A stretch of DNA of 64,000 bases, from NCBI GenBank assembly GCA_025667525.1, contig CM046882.1, forward strand, positions 22,766,488-22,830,487, written 5' to 3'. Made by a program: the position numbers and the translations under genes. Origin of the DNA: Glebionis coronaria (Eukaryota; Streptophyta; Magnoliopsida; Asterales; Asteraceae). The number at the start of each line of letters is the position of its first letter. Position 1 is the stretch's first letter. Under the pieces are notes generated by a model that was not told where the DNA came from, did no database searches, and was given only the letters and a program-made list of their open reading frames with translations. Positions 34,801-45,566 of the stretch are shown in pieces.

Positions 34801-35290
34801 GAACAAATATGATCTTTGATGAATTTCAAGCTTGGGAGGGCTCTCACAATATCTTTCTTGGAAAACAAGTTGATGGTATCAAAGTTGAGATGAGATAGAC
34901 GTTGATGCCATAACCATGCCTGAGTCGTTGAAGCTTTAGCCATGAAATAAATTGGAGTTGATGAAGTTGTGTCTTGAAGTGAAAGAGTGTAGAGATCAGT
35001 ACCCCGTGTACCGGTAAGTAAGTCATTCCCATCATAATCACGAACAAAACATGTCTTCTTTCTGAAAGCAACCTCCAAATCTGCATCACATAATTGACCA
35101 ACCGAGAACAGATTGTGATTGAGCCCTTCGACGTAGTATACCCTTTTGATCGTGATATTCCCTTAAACCAAATCTCCATATCCTAGGATCGGTGCAAATT
35201 GATCATTTCCGAATCAGACCGTACCCAGGAACTTCTCCACGAAGTTAATTAGAAGCTTGAGATTCCCCGTCATGTGCTTCTTGTATCCGG
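31810..35290 (-). pseudogene. Copia pol: protease, integrase, RT and RNase H, frameshifted
   Basis: Order on the minus strand: protease remnant with SGYKKHMTGNLKLL (about 35290-35240); pre-integrase HQRLSHLNFD...CSSCELCKAK; integrase core with DDYSRYTW, VRTDRGTEFLN and EQKGVVERRN (35078-34086); RT 33531-32341 with the catalytic YVDDIIFG and [17 protein letters not shown]; and RNase H 32300-31810 with [10 protein letters not shown] and [10 protein letters not shown]. The reading frame changes at least four times (near 35200, 34088, 33750 and 33533) and there is a stop before the RNase H C-terminal part, so no polyprotein can be made. Confidence 0.9.
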
Positions 35291-38200
35291 AGTCCAGTAT
35301 GAAGAGAATTATTTGTATCACATGCAGAAGAGTTAGAACATGATGGAGCATTTGCTAAATTGGATACCACAGTAGTTGTGATTGTAGAATCATTAGTGTC
35401 CTTAGCAACATTTAAAGGCATACTAACACTCGTTGTCACATTTTCTGTCATAACTTTTGGCATCCATTTATATCCTGTAGGACATTGATTAGCAAACCAC
35501 CATTTCCATGACTTGCTAGCAGACTCATATAATTCCGTAATTCGGCTTCTAGGGTTCTTAGTGGTGGAGTCTGATGCATTACTTTTCTTAGTGGGGGTTG
35601 CACCAGAATGGTTTACTTTGCGTTTGGGTTTACTATCACTAATCGGCATCGTAACTTGCTTCTTAGTTCTAGTATCTACGCCTTTGACATTATTCATAGC
35701 ACACATAGAATGATTAGCATTAGCACATTTTCCACATTTGACAGAAACAAATTTAACATTCAAATCATTCAAAGCATTCAAATCATCATTACACGCGATT
35801 ACAGACTTTTTATTCTTAAAAACATTCAAATTCCGAGGGTGTTCTTCTACTTCCTTCATCTTCCCTTGACTCTTGTATTTCCAGACCTTATCATTCACTT
35901 GAGTTCTCTTAAGCTGAGGCCGGCTAACACTAGCTGTAGAGACTACTCCTGTAGTAGAAGACACACGAATATTAGTGTTTCTAGAAGTCTGAGGCGAGTG
36001 ACTAACTTTGTTTGTGGGCTTATTAGTCATTCTATACATCCCTGGTTTAATCACATTATTGTGTTTAACACTTGGTGCTACAGTATTCCTTATGGGTTGA
36101 GTATGTGGTGACCTTTCCTTTCCATCCATCTTGGGGGGGCAAACACAGGTTTTGCAAACGAAGAATTTGATAAAGCAGATGGTTTTCCCAAGATAGAGGA
36201 TCTATTCACTTTAGAGGCATTGGGTTGTCTAACAACAGGTTTCTTAACGCTAGGTTCCGCAACTTTCCCACCCATCTTAGCAACGAGTTTCTTCAACTCT
36301 GCTATTGCTATGTCTTTTTCTTGTAACTGAGCTTTCAAATCCGAAATATCAAGAATTTTTTCGTTTAGTAATCGACATGACTCATATAATTTTACTGCCA
36401 AAGGTGTGTCATTTGAAAAGCTGCCAACTTTCTTTTGCAAAGCAAGTTCAAGTGAATGACAATGTTTTTGAAGATAATCATATCTATGTTGAAGTAACAA
36501 AAACTCTTTTTGGTCAACTTTATTTGAAAGCTCAGTTTCAAGACGTTCACATTCTTTAACTTGATCAAGATATTTGCATGCAACATCAGAATATTCATCA
36601 ATATCGACACAAGATGTAACATAAGCACACATAATATCTTTTGAGAGACATTCATGTAAGAGTAGATCATAAGCTGTAGAAAACTCGTCTCTTTCAGGTT
36701 GATGGTCGTTCACTTCTTGTTTAAGAGATTCCACATATTTCAAATCATCGAACATTTCTTGCTTAATTAATGTTTCAAATTCCAAAATATGTTTTTGCGT
36801 TCTTTCCGCAAGCAGAATCAAAATAATTTTCACAAGCACAGTTATATCGTGAGGAATTTCTTTGTCTCCTTTCGTAAGTTCACGTTTTTTCCAGTCATCA
36901 TCAACAACCTTTTTGAAATTTTCAATGTTACTCTTGAGAATACTTAGTGCTTGCTTACTCTTGCTTACAGAAGCTTTAAATGGCAAGTATTCAATAAAGT
37001 TTGAAACATTAGTTTTCTTAGTGGCAAAAGCTTATCTCCATTTAACTCTTATTTGTTCACATTCGAAAAATATTTGCTCACGAGTTTTCTGTGTTTGCGG
37101 TTTGAAAAGACCATAAAGACTGTTTTCATAAGCATAATTATATGGTTTAACAAATTCTTTATTAACCTTTGGTCTACTCTCTTCTTCCACATCGTTTGTC
37201 TCTTCACTATCGGGCCTAACAACAAGGCAGTCAAGATCGGTCCATTGGGACTCATCAAGATATAAGTGCTGATTCTCAGATTGAGCTTGCTCAAGGTACT
37301 TAGGATTTGCAAAACTAGGTTTATCCTTGAAAAACGAACGACGTGCCAACATTCTCATGGTTTGAATTGATTGGTTAGTTTTGTAAACAATTTTCTTGTA
37401 AAAATCAAGTTGAGTTTCAAGTTCCACCATTTTGTCGATGTCATTCGCTTGTTTAGTTTTGAAATCCTTTTCCATCTTTTCAACCAAAGCTTTCTTTTCA
37501 TTAACAAGTTTAGTTTTACCCTCTTGAAGAAAACCATTTACTTGAGTTAGCTCATTGACTTTAGTGGTAGCAAGGTATGTTTTGTGACGTTCAGTACTCA
37601 AAGAGGTGTTATAATTACGTTTCTCTTGTTCAAGAAGCTTAAGAGTTTCGTTATATTTCTCTTGAAAATCGTCTCTTTTAACATTGATTAAACACCCTTT
37701 GTACCCCTCAACCTCATTGGTCTTTTGAAGAAGCTGAGCTCTATAGCTATCAATGGTCTCACTAGATTTAATTAGAGCAGCTTTGCAGTCTTTAAAATTT
37801 TGAGTGAGCGTAGCGTTTGCCTTCTTTAATTGCTTTTTACTCTTTCTAGTTTCTTTGACATCTTTTTGTAAAGAAGCAATTAAGTTAGCAAGTGCAATAT
37901 GCTCCTCGTCATCATCATATTCATTTGCATGTTGATCATCCTCAGACTCATTATTGCACATGTCTGATGAATCGGGTGTGGTATTGCTATCAACCATTTC
38001 CATCATACATGTGTCATTAATGGCTTTGGGTAGCTCAAAATGCTCATGAATATTACCAAACACATTATATTCCTCTTTAGTGTGTACATTATCGATTGGC
38101 TCAGTATCAAAGATAGGACCATTGTCATCTTTAGTGACGTTGAGAACTTCTTCAACCTTTGCCATGTACGAGTAATGTGCTTCAAGTTCTTGATCGGAGG

Positions 38201-39962
38201 CTTCATCATCAGTATCATCAAGCATTGCTCCTTCCTCAGCCGACAGTTTAACCTCAACTTCCATCTTCTTGCATAGCAGCATCTTTTCCTTATGATAGCC
38301 AGAGTCCCTAACCCGTTTCGGCTTCCTACATTCCTTTGCCATATGCCCATATCCTTGACAATTAAAGCATTGAATCCCACTTTGCTGAACCACTTGAGTA
38401 CCAACAGTTTCCCTATTCCCAGCAGCAGTAGCAATCCTCTGAGTATCATACTTAGTAGTTTGTCGATCATACCGTGCAGAACCCTCAACATGTGTTGGAT
38501 TACGTCGATCATACCTAGGAGGACTTTCATCACGTTGACGTGTGTCATACCTTCGAGGACTCTCAACATATTGGTTCCTTGTATTTGATGATGTTCGAAG
38601 ATTGTTGTTGGTGGGTTTGAATATTTTCTTGTAGGTCTTCATAATGAAAGCAATTTGTTGCTTCATTTCCCTATCCTTCTGAGCTAGTTCTTCATCACTG
38701 TCCTCTTCAGATGATGGATCAGGTGATGGTGATGGTTCTCTTAGTTCTTTGTCACGTGATCGTGTGAGAGCGGAATACTTAGATGAAGTGGAGTATCTTG
38801 GTGAGGAGGATGTAGTGGAGTACCTTGGTGAGGATGATGTAGTGGAGTATGACTTTGACGCACGAGAGGGATGATCTTTAACTTGTTGAGTGGTAGACAC
38901 CAAAGCAAGTGGATTAGCAGTCTTTGATATCCTTTCAGCACGAAGTTCATTCGCCTCATTTTGAAATTGTTTCAAAATGTCAAAGAGCGTGTGATAGTTG
39001 ACCTCGTCTAACTTACTCTGTTGTTTCACCAAAGTTACGAATCGTGTCCACTCTTGTTGAAGTTGCTGTGGAAATTGCACATTGACTTGCATGGTGGAGA
39101 CTTGCAAATTGTTTCTTGTCATGTCATTCATCATCTTGTAGAACCTTGAGTAATATGAATCAATTGATTCCCCATCCAATGAAGTAAACTTGCCAAAGTT
39201 CCAGAACAAGTTGGTTTTGACATCTTGCTTGTTAAGTGATTCTCCTTGTTTTTTTTGAATGGCAGTTTGGTGCAGCGGAGTATCTTGAGTACCACCGAGG
39301 CACCAAGTCTCTCAACCCGAGTTCGAATCATCTCACGAAGAGAATATCAACCCCCATGCTAGCCATCCAGTTTCCCATTAAGGGGCTTCAAGGCATTGCG
39401 ATGGGATTCAAACCCGGCTGCCAATTCTGGGAAAATCCCCCACATAGGGAATGACAGGAGTCGAACCCCTGACCTCCCCCAAATGGAGACTATAACCAAA
39501 TGCATCCATCCAACTGAGCTAGACTTCATTTGCAAGTGATTCTCCTTGTTGCAAGCGTTCAATGGCAAACCACATCTCTTTAGCAGTAGAACATGCATCA
39601 ACCGTTGAGTAAATATCATCCCCAATCCCACTTAGAATCAAATAGATTGCTTATTTCTCTGCATCAATCCAAGCACGTTTCTCTTTCGAAGTGTTCTCGT
39701 ATGTTTCCTCAACTGTTTGCTCATCAAAACCGGTCGTCGAGTCGGTTGCTGGAATTGTAGGAATGGTTATTGTAGTGAGAGTATAGGGTCCTTCTTTGAT
39801 GCAACGGTGAACAACATCACCATTAGGTTTTGTGTCAAGATATCGAAGGAATCTTGATTGCCATTGTGCATATCTACCAGTCACAAGCATTGGAGGTCTC
39901 TCTTTGTTACCCGCCACCATGATGTTGTTGTTAGTCACACGATACTCTTGAATAGAATCCAT
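35245..39962 (-). pseudogene. Copia gag with zinc knuckle and long coiled coil, disrupted
   Basis: Gag starts at 39962 (MDSIQEYRVTNNNIMVAGNK). The first frame is cut by a stop at 39648-39650, then by the SINE at 39251-39533, then by a stop at 37032-37034; these frames are all in the same phase up to 36090. A C7 run near 36130 shifts the frame into the next segment (36129-35245). The CCHC knuckle is CFNCQGYGHMAKEC. A long Lys/Glu/Leu-rich coiled coil (about 37900-37300 and 36986-36250) follows, an unusual length for Copia gag but typical of this plant lineage. Confidence 0.88.
39251..39533 (-). mobile_element. tRNA-derived SINE inserted in Copia gag, 283 bp
   Basis: On the minus strand it begins gcaaatgaagtctagctcag: TAGCTCAGTTGG is a perfect Pol III A box, and GGTTCGACTCC a perfect B box about 40 bp later. 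The body ends in an A-run (t-run at 39249-39256 on the plus strand). It is flanked by a perfect 17-bp direct repeat aagtgattctccttgtt (39234-39250 and 39534-39550). SINE plus one duplication equals 300 bp, so the gag phase is unchanged, but the SINE itself brings stops. Confidence 0.93.
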
Positions 39963-40139
39963 GTTGAAAAACTTGAAATTGTTGAAGTGAAAAGGATCTT
40001 AAGTAGATGTGTTGTGATTGTTGTTGTCGATGAAAAATGTTAAAATCCCCTAAAAATTATCTTCACAAGAAACCAAAAATTCGAAGGTGAAAAATCACAC
40101 GATTAAAAATTTTCACTTTTGTAAAAAAAACTTCCATTT

Positions 40140-40900
40140 TCAGAATATTGGAGTTTTTCGGAATAACTGTGATTTTCGGATAAATGGTGATATTCGGATA
40201 ACTGGTGATCTTCGGATAACTGGTGATTTTCGGATAAATGGTGATCTTCGGATAACTGGTGATCTTCGGATAAATGGTGATATTCGGATTAATGGTTATC
40301 TTCGGATAAGTGAAGGTTTTTCGAAATAATGATGGTTTTTTGGAAAACTGAAGTTTTTCGGAATAATGATGGTTTTTCGGAAAACTGAAGTTTTTCGGAA
40401 TATTGATGGTTTTTCGGAAAACTAAAGTTTTTTGGAATATTGATGGTTTTCGAAAAAGTGAATTTTTTCAGAATCAACAGTATTCTTCGGATAAATGAAT
40501 GTATTCGGAATAGTGAACAATTTCCGGAATAACTTACCTTTTTCGGATAACAAGGTTTTTTCGGATAAAATCACTTTCTTCGGAATAAACTGAATTCGGA
40601 TAAGGCTTGTTTTTCAGAAAAATGACTTTCTTCGGAATAAACTGAATTCGAAGAAGGCTTGTTTTTCAGAAAAATGACTTTCTTCAGAATAAACTAAATT
40701 CGGATAAGGCTTGTTTTTCGGAAAAATGACTTTCTTCGGAATAAACTAAATTCGGATAAGGCTTGTTTTTCGGAAAAATGAATTTCTTCGTATAAATTTT
40801 ACCTGAGATCTTTGGAATAAGCAGTTTCTTCGGAATTTAAAAACCCTTTTCCGAAGATTGAAGTTCAGATAATTAACTTCTTCGGGATAAGAAACCCTTT
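40140..40900. repeat. Compound minisatellite in the leader of the SIRE-like element
   Basis: Three successive families of tandem units share the core ttcgga(a)taa. About 40165-40310 has 18-bp units (gtgatcttcggataactg). About 40325-40450 has units of about 36 bp (gatggtttttcggaaaactg + aagtttttcggaata). About 40575-40790 has four units of 52 bp (gactttcttcggaataaact + gaattcggataaggcttg...). It lies between the 5' LTR and the gag start; the open frames here are artefacts. Confidence 0.9.
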
Positions 40901-41154
40901 TCCGAAAACAACCAAAAACACCAAATCAAGCTACTGTTAACGAACCGTATCCCAATAACCAATCCAAACACCTCAAAAACTTACGATTTTAACCACAAAA
41001 ACTTAACCAAATCCCTACCAAATCTATGTAATTGATTTACATCAAGATTTAGAGCGCGAAAACACTAAAACTTTTTAATTCGAGATGATTTTGATTATAA
41101 ATCAACCGAACCAAACTATAAACCAAACAACGAATCACAAATCTACCCCATGGC

Positions 41155-41166
41155 GATTGATACCAA
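41155..41166 (-). other. Primer-binding site of the SIRE-like element
   Basis: Minus-strand TTGGTATCAATC, 4 nt inside the 5' LTR, matches the first bases of the initiator tRNA-Met type site (TGGTATCA) and then diverges. Confidence 0.6.
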
Positions 41167-41170
41167 TTGT

Positions 41171-41565
41171 TGTTCCCTAAATTATTCACTTCACCATGAT
41201 TGATTAATGGAAAATAGATGAAAAGAATGAAGATTTTAGAGAGAGAAAGTAGTGAGAGAAAGTAGAGAGAAGGAGGTGATAAACTTGGTGAGATTAGATT
41301 AAAGAAAAAATGAGAACTTCCACCCTCCTAACATGTTAGGAGGGTGCTTATATAGTCCACCCACATGCGGGCTCTCTAATGGACTATATATCTTTTGAGT
41401 CAGGCTTGAATAAATGCTTAGTACCTTGAAAGAGGCCTTTTAAGCTAACCATCAAGCCCGTGATGTCACAACTATTTTAACTAACTATTACAACGTTCTA
41501 ATAAATATTACAAAATAAACCTATGACCGAACATTCTTGTTTGACTCAATATTTTGAGGCTAACA
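41171..41565 (-). repeat. 5' LTR of the SIRE-like element
   Basis: 395 bp, same ends as the copy at 28897-29291, with about 12 mismatches between the two by eye. Confidence 0.95.
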
Positions 41566-42239
41566 ACATGCTTGAGTCACAACTCTACACTTAGCTTTCC
41601 CATTATTACTACTCTATTTGAACCAAGCACCCCGTTAGTTTTTTTTTTCAAGTGACTTGTCATTATTTTTAATGTAACTAAAAAGCTGATAAACCAAACG
41701 CAAATTTACTTTTTTTCTTAATTTTAATAGCTATAAAGTTCAAAAAAATTATTACTTTTTATTTATTTTTAAATCATATTTAATAAATAAAAATATTAAA
41801 ATAATAACTATACTAAAATACGGTTAAAGAGGCGTAACTAAAATAAAGAAAATAAAATGTATTAATTAAAAATAACTTTAAAAATTATCAAATTAATATA
41901 TGTTGTGAGAAATTAAACAAAGCCTAAAATTTAAAACTTTATTAGAGATTTTATCTAATTAAACATAGTTAAAATTAAATAAATCTAATATAAAATATAA
42001 AAATAAATAAAAGAAAAAGCTCAATATATTAAAATTTGAAATTTAATTAACCAATATTGTTGTAGGTAGCCTAACCGATAGCTTGGTTGTACCCACCTAG
42101 CCGAGTACCCACGCCTAACGGCATGATCGTTAACCTATGCGTCAAATACTTTTTTTTCTTCTTTTACAATGGTCCGTATAATTTATCTTTATATTCAGGT
42201 TTAGAAGTTAAAATCTTAAAGTAACTATTGTAAGCCCTG
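41566..42239. other. AT-rich non-coding DNA with a Helitron-like motif
   Basis: No gene. At 42097-42123 it carries ctagccgagtacccacgc + ctaacggca, a near copy of the motif at 28231. Confidence 0.45.
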
Positions 42240-42242
42240 TTA

Positions 42243-42616
42243 GGCTGGTGGGAGTGGTAAGAAACCCACTCACCGCCACGTCAGCGCCACATCAGTTTTT
42301 TAAAAAACTCATTACAACTCACTCAAACTTCCCACAGGAGATAATGACACTTACTCAAACTCACCACAACTCACTTTTCATACCTATTTTTTTATTATTT
42401 GAATACACCCCACTCACAAAAACACTCAATAATAAACTTAACAAAAAAATAAAATCACTGGGGCCCACAACATTACAACTCACCCATAGTGAGTTTAGCC
42501 CCTGTTTTTTGCTTAGTGAGAGTAAGTCGCGCGCGACATATATTGGATGGAATGAAGACTCACGAACGAGAGTTACAAACTCACGGGTAAGAATCATCCC
42601 ACTCCCACCACCAGCC
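42243..42616. mobile_element. PIF/Harbinger-type (Tourist-like) MITE, 374 bp
   Basis: Ends ggctggtgggagtgg and ccactcccaccaccagcc form inverted repeats (a 3-bp difference in spacing), flanked by TTA on both sides (42240-42242 and 42617-42619). Open frames across it are composition artefacts. Confidence 0.82.
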
Positions 42617-42619
42617 TTA

Positions 42620-43290
42620 GTTCTCATACATTATGTACTATAGTATTAGTATATACCTTTCAGCTTTGGTAGCTAGGAAAAGCTACAAAATTCAAGTAAA
42701 CCCCCAACTTTGTTACGTCGCTGTCTATTAGCTTTTGTCTTTTAGCTTTCGTCTTTTAGCTTTTGTCTTCTAGCTTTGACCCCATTGGAAAATGTATTTT
42801 GGTTATTTTCAAATTTGTAGCATTCGAAACCTACATATAATTAAAATTCACAAAAATTTTAAAACATTTTCAAAATTTTAAAATAATTAAATTTCTTTAA
42901 AAAAATCATATTTCAAACTTCATAAGACTTTTAGAATTTCATAAACAGGCAGATTTTATTTAAAAAAGGGTTAAATTCCAAAACTTCTGAATCAAAATTA
43001 ATTTTCAACTTTAAAAGTTACAAATAAAACTTTATGTTACAAACCAGCCACTTTTTTTATGAAGACCTATCAAAAGAAAATAATGTATGTATTCACTTAA
43101 AGCCAGCTTTCGATAATATTCAAATTTCAGACAATGTTAATTTCGAGCTACTTTTCTCAAATATAATTTAGATAGAGACTGTTCATACTTTTTTTCTACC
43201 CAACACCACATGTCTACTTCCCTCGAGCCCATCAAGTATGTAACTTTCTAGATATTAAAAAAAGTTCAGATTTCAAAAGTAATTTCAAGA
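42620..43290. other. Non-coding DNA
   Basis: AT-rich. A short tandem motif cttttgtcttttagctttcg-like is repeated around 42731-42775 (gcttttgtctt, gctttcgtctt, gcttttgtctt). No gene seen. Confidence 0.45.
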
Positions 43291-43299
43291 TTTTGATAA

Positions 43300-44495
43300 G
43301 GGTTAAAGCCATAAATTACCAATCAACTTTACTTTTTTTCTCGATATTACAAATATAGAATATAAAATACTTATATAGCCATTGAAACTTGTTGGTACCG
43401 ACTATTATTATTAACATGAAAATATTATATTCCATGTCATTTTTTTGCCCAAGTGGCGTTGACTTTTATTGATTTTACATGTCACTGTTTTTCTCATTCT
43501 TAGTTCTATACTGAGTATAAGATAATTTATAACCATTAAAAACATTAAAAATCCAAATAAAACTACTCGCATCTTTGAGTTGATAATATTCCTACAAAAT
43601 GGAAATCTATTCCAAATATGCTATCCATTACCAGGTACTCTCCTATAACTAATAGAATGAAGAAAATTTATTGGTATCTTGTTGTTACCAAGCACAAACT
43701 GCAAGTGGACTTTATTGGTTTGGTGTTGTGTGGTGTGCAGGTTCATGGGAGGGTTTTGAGAGATGGGTTTTGTGGGGATGTGGTTTTGATGACTGGTTTG
43801 GTGGATTTGCATTCGAGAGGTGGAGAGATTCGGGGGACGCGTGTAAGGTGTTTGATGAAATGTGTGTGATAGATGTTATGGATTGGACTGTGCTTGTTTT
43901 GCGTTATGTGAGGAATGGGCGGACGAGGGATGCATTAGGTGTGTTCGATAGGATGCGGAGTGGGGTGGATGGGTGTAATCCAGATGATGTTACATGTTTT
44001 CTAGTGTTGCAGGCGTGTGCTGGGCTGCTTGACGAAGGAAGGTTGTGGAAGAGAATCCATCGACGTCTTTAGAGAGATGCAGAGAATGGGTATCTTTTGA
44101 TACAAATGGGTTTTTTCAGATCCTGGAAAAATAATTGGGGGTTTTGTTCGGGATTCGTGTATTGCTTTGATTCAAATGGGTTTATGAAATCTTCAGATTT
44201 GGATAAAAAGATAAGAAGATGAAGATGGTTGAGGTGTAAAATACAAGTGTTGGTGGAATACTATTGTGGAGGTGCAAGGATGAGATGTAAATTTTTTTTT
44301 TGATATTAACCGGTTGATAGTGATGACGTGTAGGTTTTTTTAAACTTTATTACCTGTTAACAACGGTCATTTATAAGAATGTTTGTAATATTAGAATAAA
44401 TTGTAAAGTTTAGTGGCTATATAAGTATTTTATGTTCTATATTTGTAATATCGAGAAAAAAAGTAAAGTTCGGTGGTAATTTATGGCTTTAACCC
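43300..44495. mobile_element. Mutator-like element carrying a PPR gene fragment, 1.2 kb
   Basis: Inverted termini of about 90 bp begin gggttaaagccataaattac on both strands and share ttttttctcgatattacaaa and aaaatacttatatagcc. The 9-bp flanks are ttttgataa (43291-43299) and tttcgataa (44496-44504), one mismatch. The PPR-like sequence lies between the termini. This is the layout of a Pack-MULE. Confidence 0.87.
43690..44072 (+). pseudogene. PPR protein fragment inside the Mutator-like element
   Basis: Frame 1 (to about 43835) reads CGVQVHGRVLRDGFCGDVV and LVDLHSRGGE. A frame change then gives GDACKVFDEM...DWTVLVLRYVRNGRTRDAL and GVFDRM, followed by DDVTCFLVLQACAGLLDEGR. These are successive PLS-type pentatricopeptide repeats. 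The piece is short, frameshifted, and lacks an organelle-targeting N-terminus and E/DYW C-terminus, so it is a captured, non-functional fragment. It is more GC-rich than its AT-rich surroundings. Confidence 0.85.
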
Positions 44496-44654
44496 TTTCG
44501 ATAACTGCTAAATTTCAAATCTATGGCATTTTTAATTTTTGGTGATAAAAAGTTAAAAAGAAAACTACATTTCATTAAATTTTGCCGTGTCTAAAAAAAA
44601 AGTTTTTGATTTCGTCAAAACTAAATCTCACATTCTAACAAATTTTCACTAAGG

Positions 44655-45557
44655 GTGCGTTTGGTTCGTTGTAATCCATTGTAATTGAATGTAACTGTAA
44701 TCTAGATTACATTACATAGGTTGTTTGGTTCATAAATGGATGGAATTGTAATTTGAATTACATTACGTAGGGTGTTTGGTTTGTATTGTAATTGTAATTC
44801 AAAAATTACAATTACATCCAATGAAGGAATTGAGATTACATAGGATATTAGATGGAAAGTTTTGAATTACGTCGTAATTCAGTATTTCTATATTAAAATA
44901 TGACTATTTATAAATAATAATAGTAATAAATAATAATAATATTATTATTAATATTTTATTATTTCTATTAAAGTTATATAAATTAAAAAATAATAATAAT
45001 TATTTTTAATATTAGTATTAATATTTACGTTATTTATTAATATTAATATTAATAATAGTATAGATTATTATTATTTTTTTTATTTTTTTATTTATTACTT
45101 TTAGTTAATAATAATATTTGTTATTTTTTTATTTTAATATTTTTATAAAAAATAAATATTTTTTATTTTTTATTTTAATAATAAAAATATAAATATTAAT
45201 TAAAATTATTATTATTATTAGTATTATTTTTTTTTAAAATTTTTATTTTTATTTTTTAGTTAAAATAAAAATAATAAAACTATTTATTTTTTATAAAAAT
45301 ATTAATATAAAAAATAATAAAATAAAATATAATTTTATTATTAAAATAAAATATAAAAATATTTTTTATTACTTTTTTTATTATTTTTTTATATTTTTTA
45401 TACTAATAATAAAAAATATAAATATTTTTATTATAATAATTTTTATTATTACTCATTTACTATTTATTATAATATTATATTTTAACTATTACTTTTTTTA
45501 TTTACTAAAAAAATATGAATTACATTACATTGCATGTCAACCAAACATATCAACAGA
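44655..45557. other. Truncated small element and extreme AT-rich tract
   Basis: Starts gggtgcgtttggttcg (also seen at 59207), with repeated words gtaattgtaattc and gaattacattacgtag, then about 600 bp of almost pure A/T (44880-45500). I found no matching right terminus. The Mutator-like element at 45567 lies just beyond this tract. Confidence 0.5.
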
Positions 45558-45566
45558 TTTAATCAA

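Larger units (their letters stand above)
28897..41565 (-). mobile_element. SIRE-like Ty1/Copia retrotransposon, 12.7 kb, complete but decayed
   Basis: Two 395-bp LTRs (28897-29291 and 41171-41565) bound the element and differ at about 12 positions by eye. Order from the 5' side (high coordinates): LTR, tRNA-Met-like primer site, 1.2-kb leader with minisatellite, long gag with coiled coil, protease, integrase, RT, RNase H, 2.5-kb 3' non-coding region, purine tract, LTR. The large gag and long 3' region fit the SIRE/Maximus lineage. The 5 bp next to the LTRs do not match (tgtat, acatg), but acatg occurs 3 bp further out on the left (28889-28893). Confidence 0.9.

Noticed and set aside
39460..39533. 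Functional tRNA gene on the minus strand
   Set aside because: A and B boxes are perfect, but the sequence continues into a 283-bp body with A-tail and 17-bp duplication, so it is a SINE head.
40087..40329. 80-codon frame with repeated DFRITGDLRING-like units
   Set aside because: It translates an 18-bp minisatellite in the retroelement leader; a multiple-of-three repeat keeps a frame open by chance.
40140..40900. CRISPR-like array of short repeats
   Set aside because: Units are contiguous with no unique spacers, and the context is a plant retrotransposon leader.
42248..42643. 131-codon frame
   Set aside because: Spans a Tourist-like MITE and its flank; no protein-family signal.
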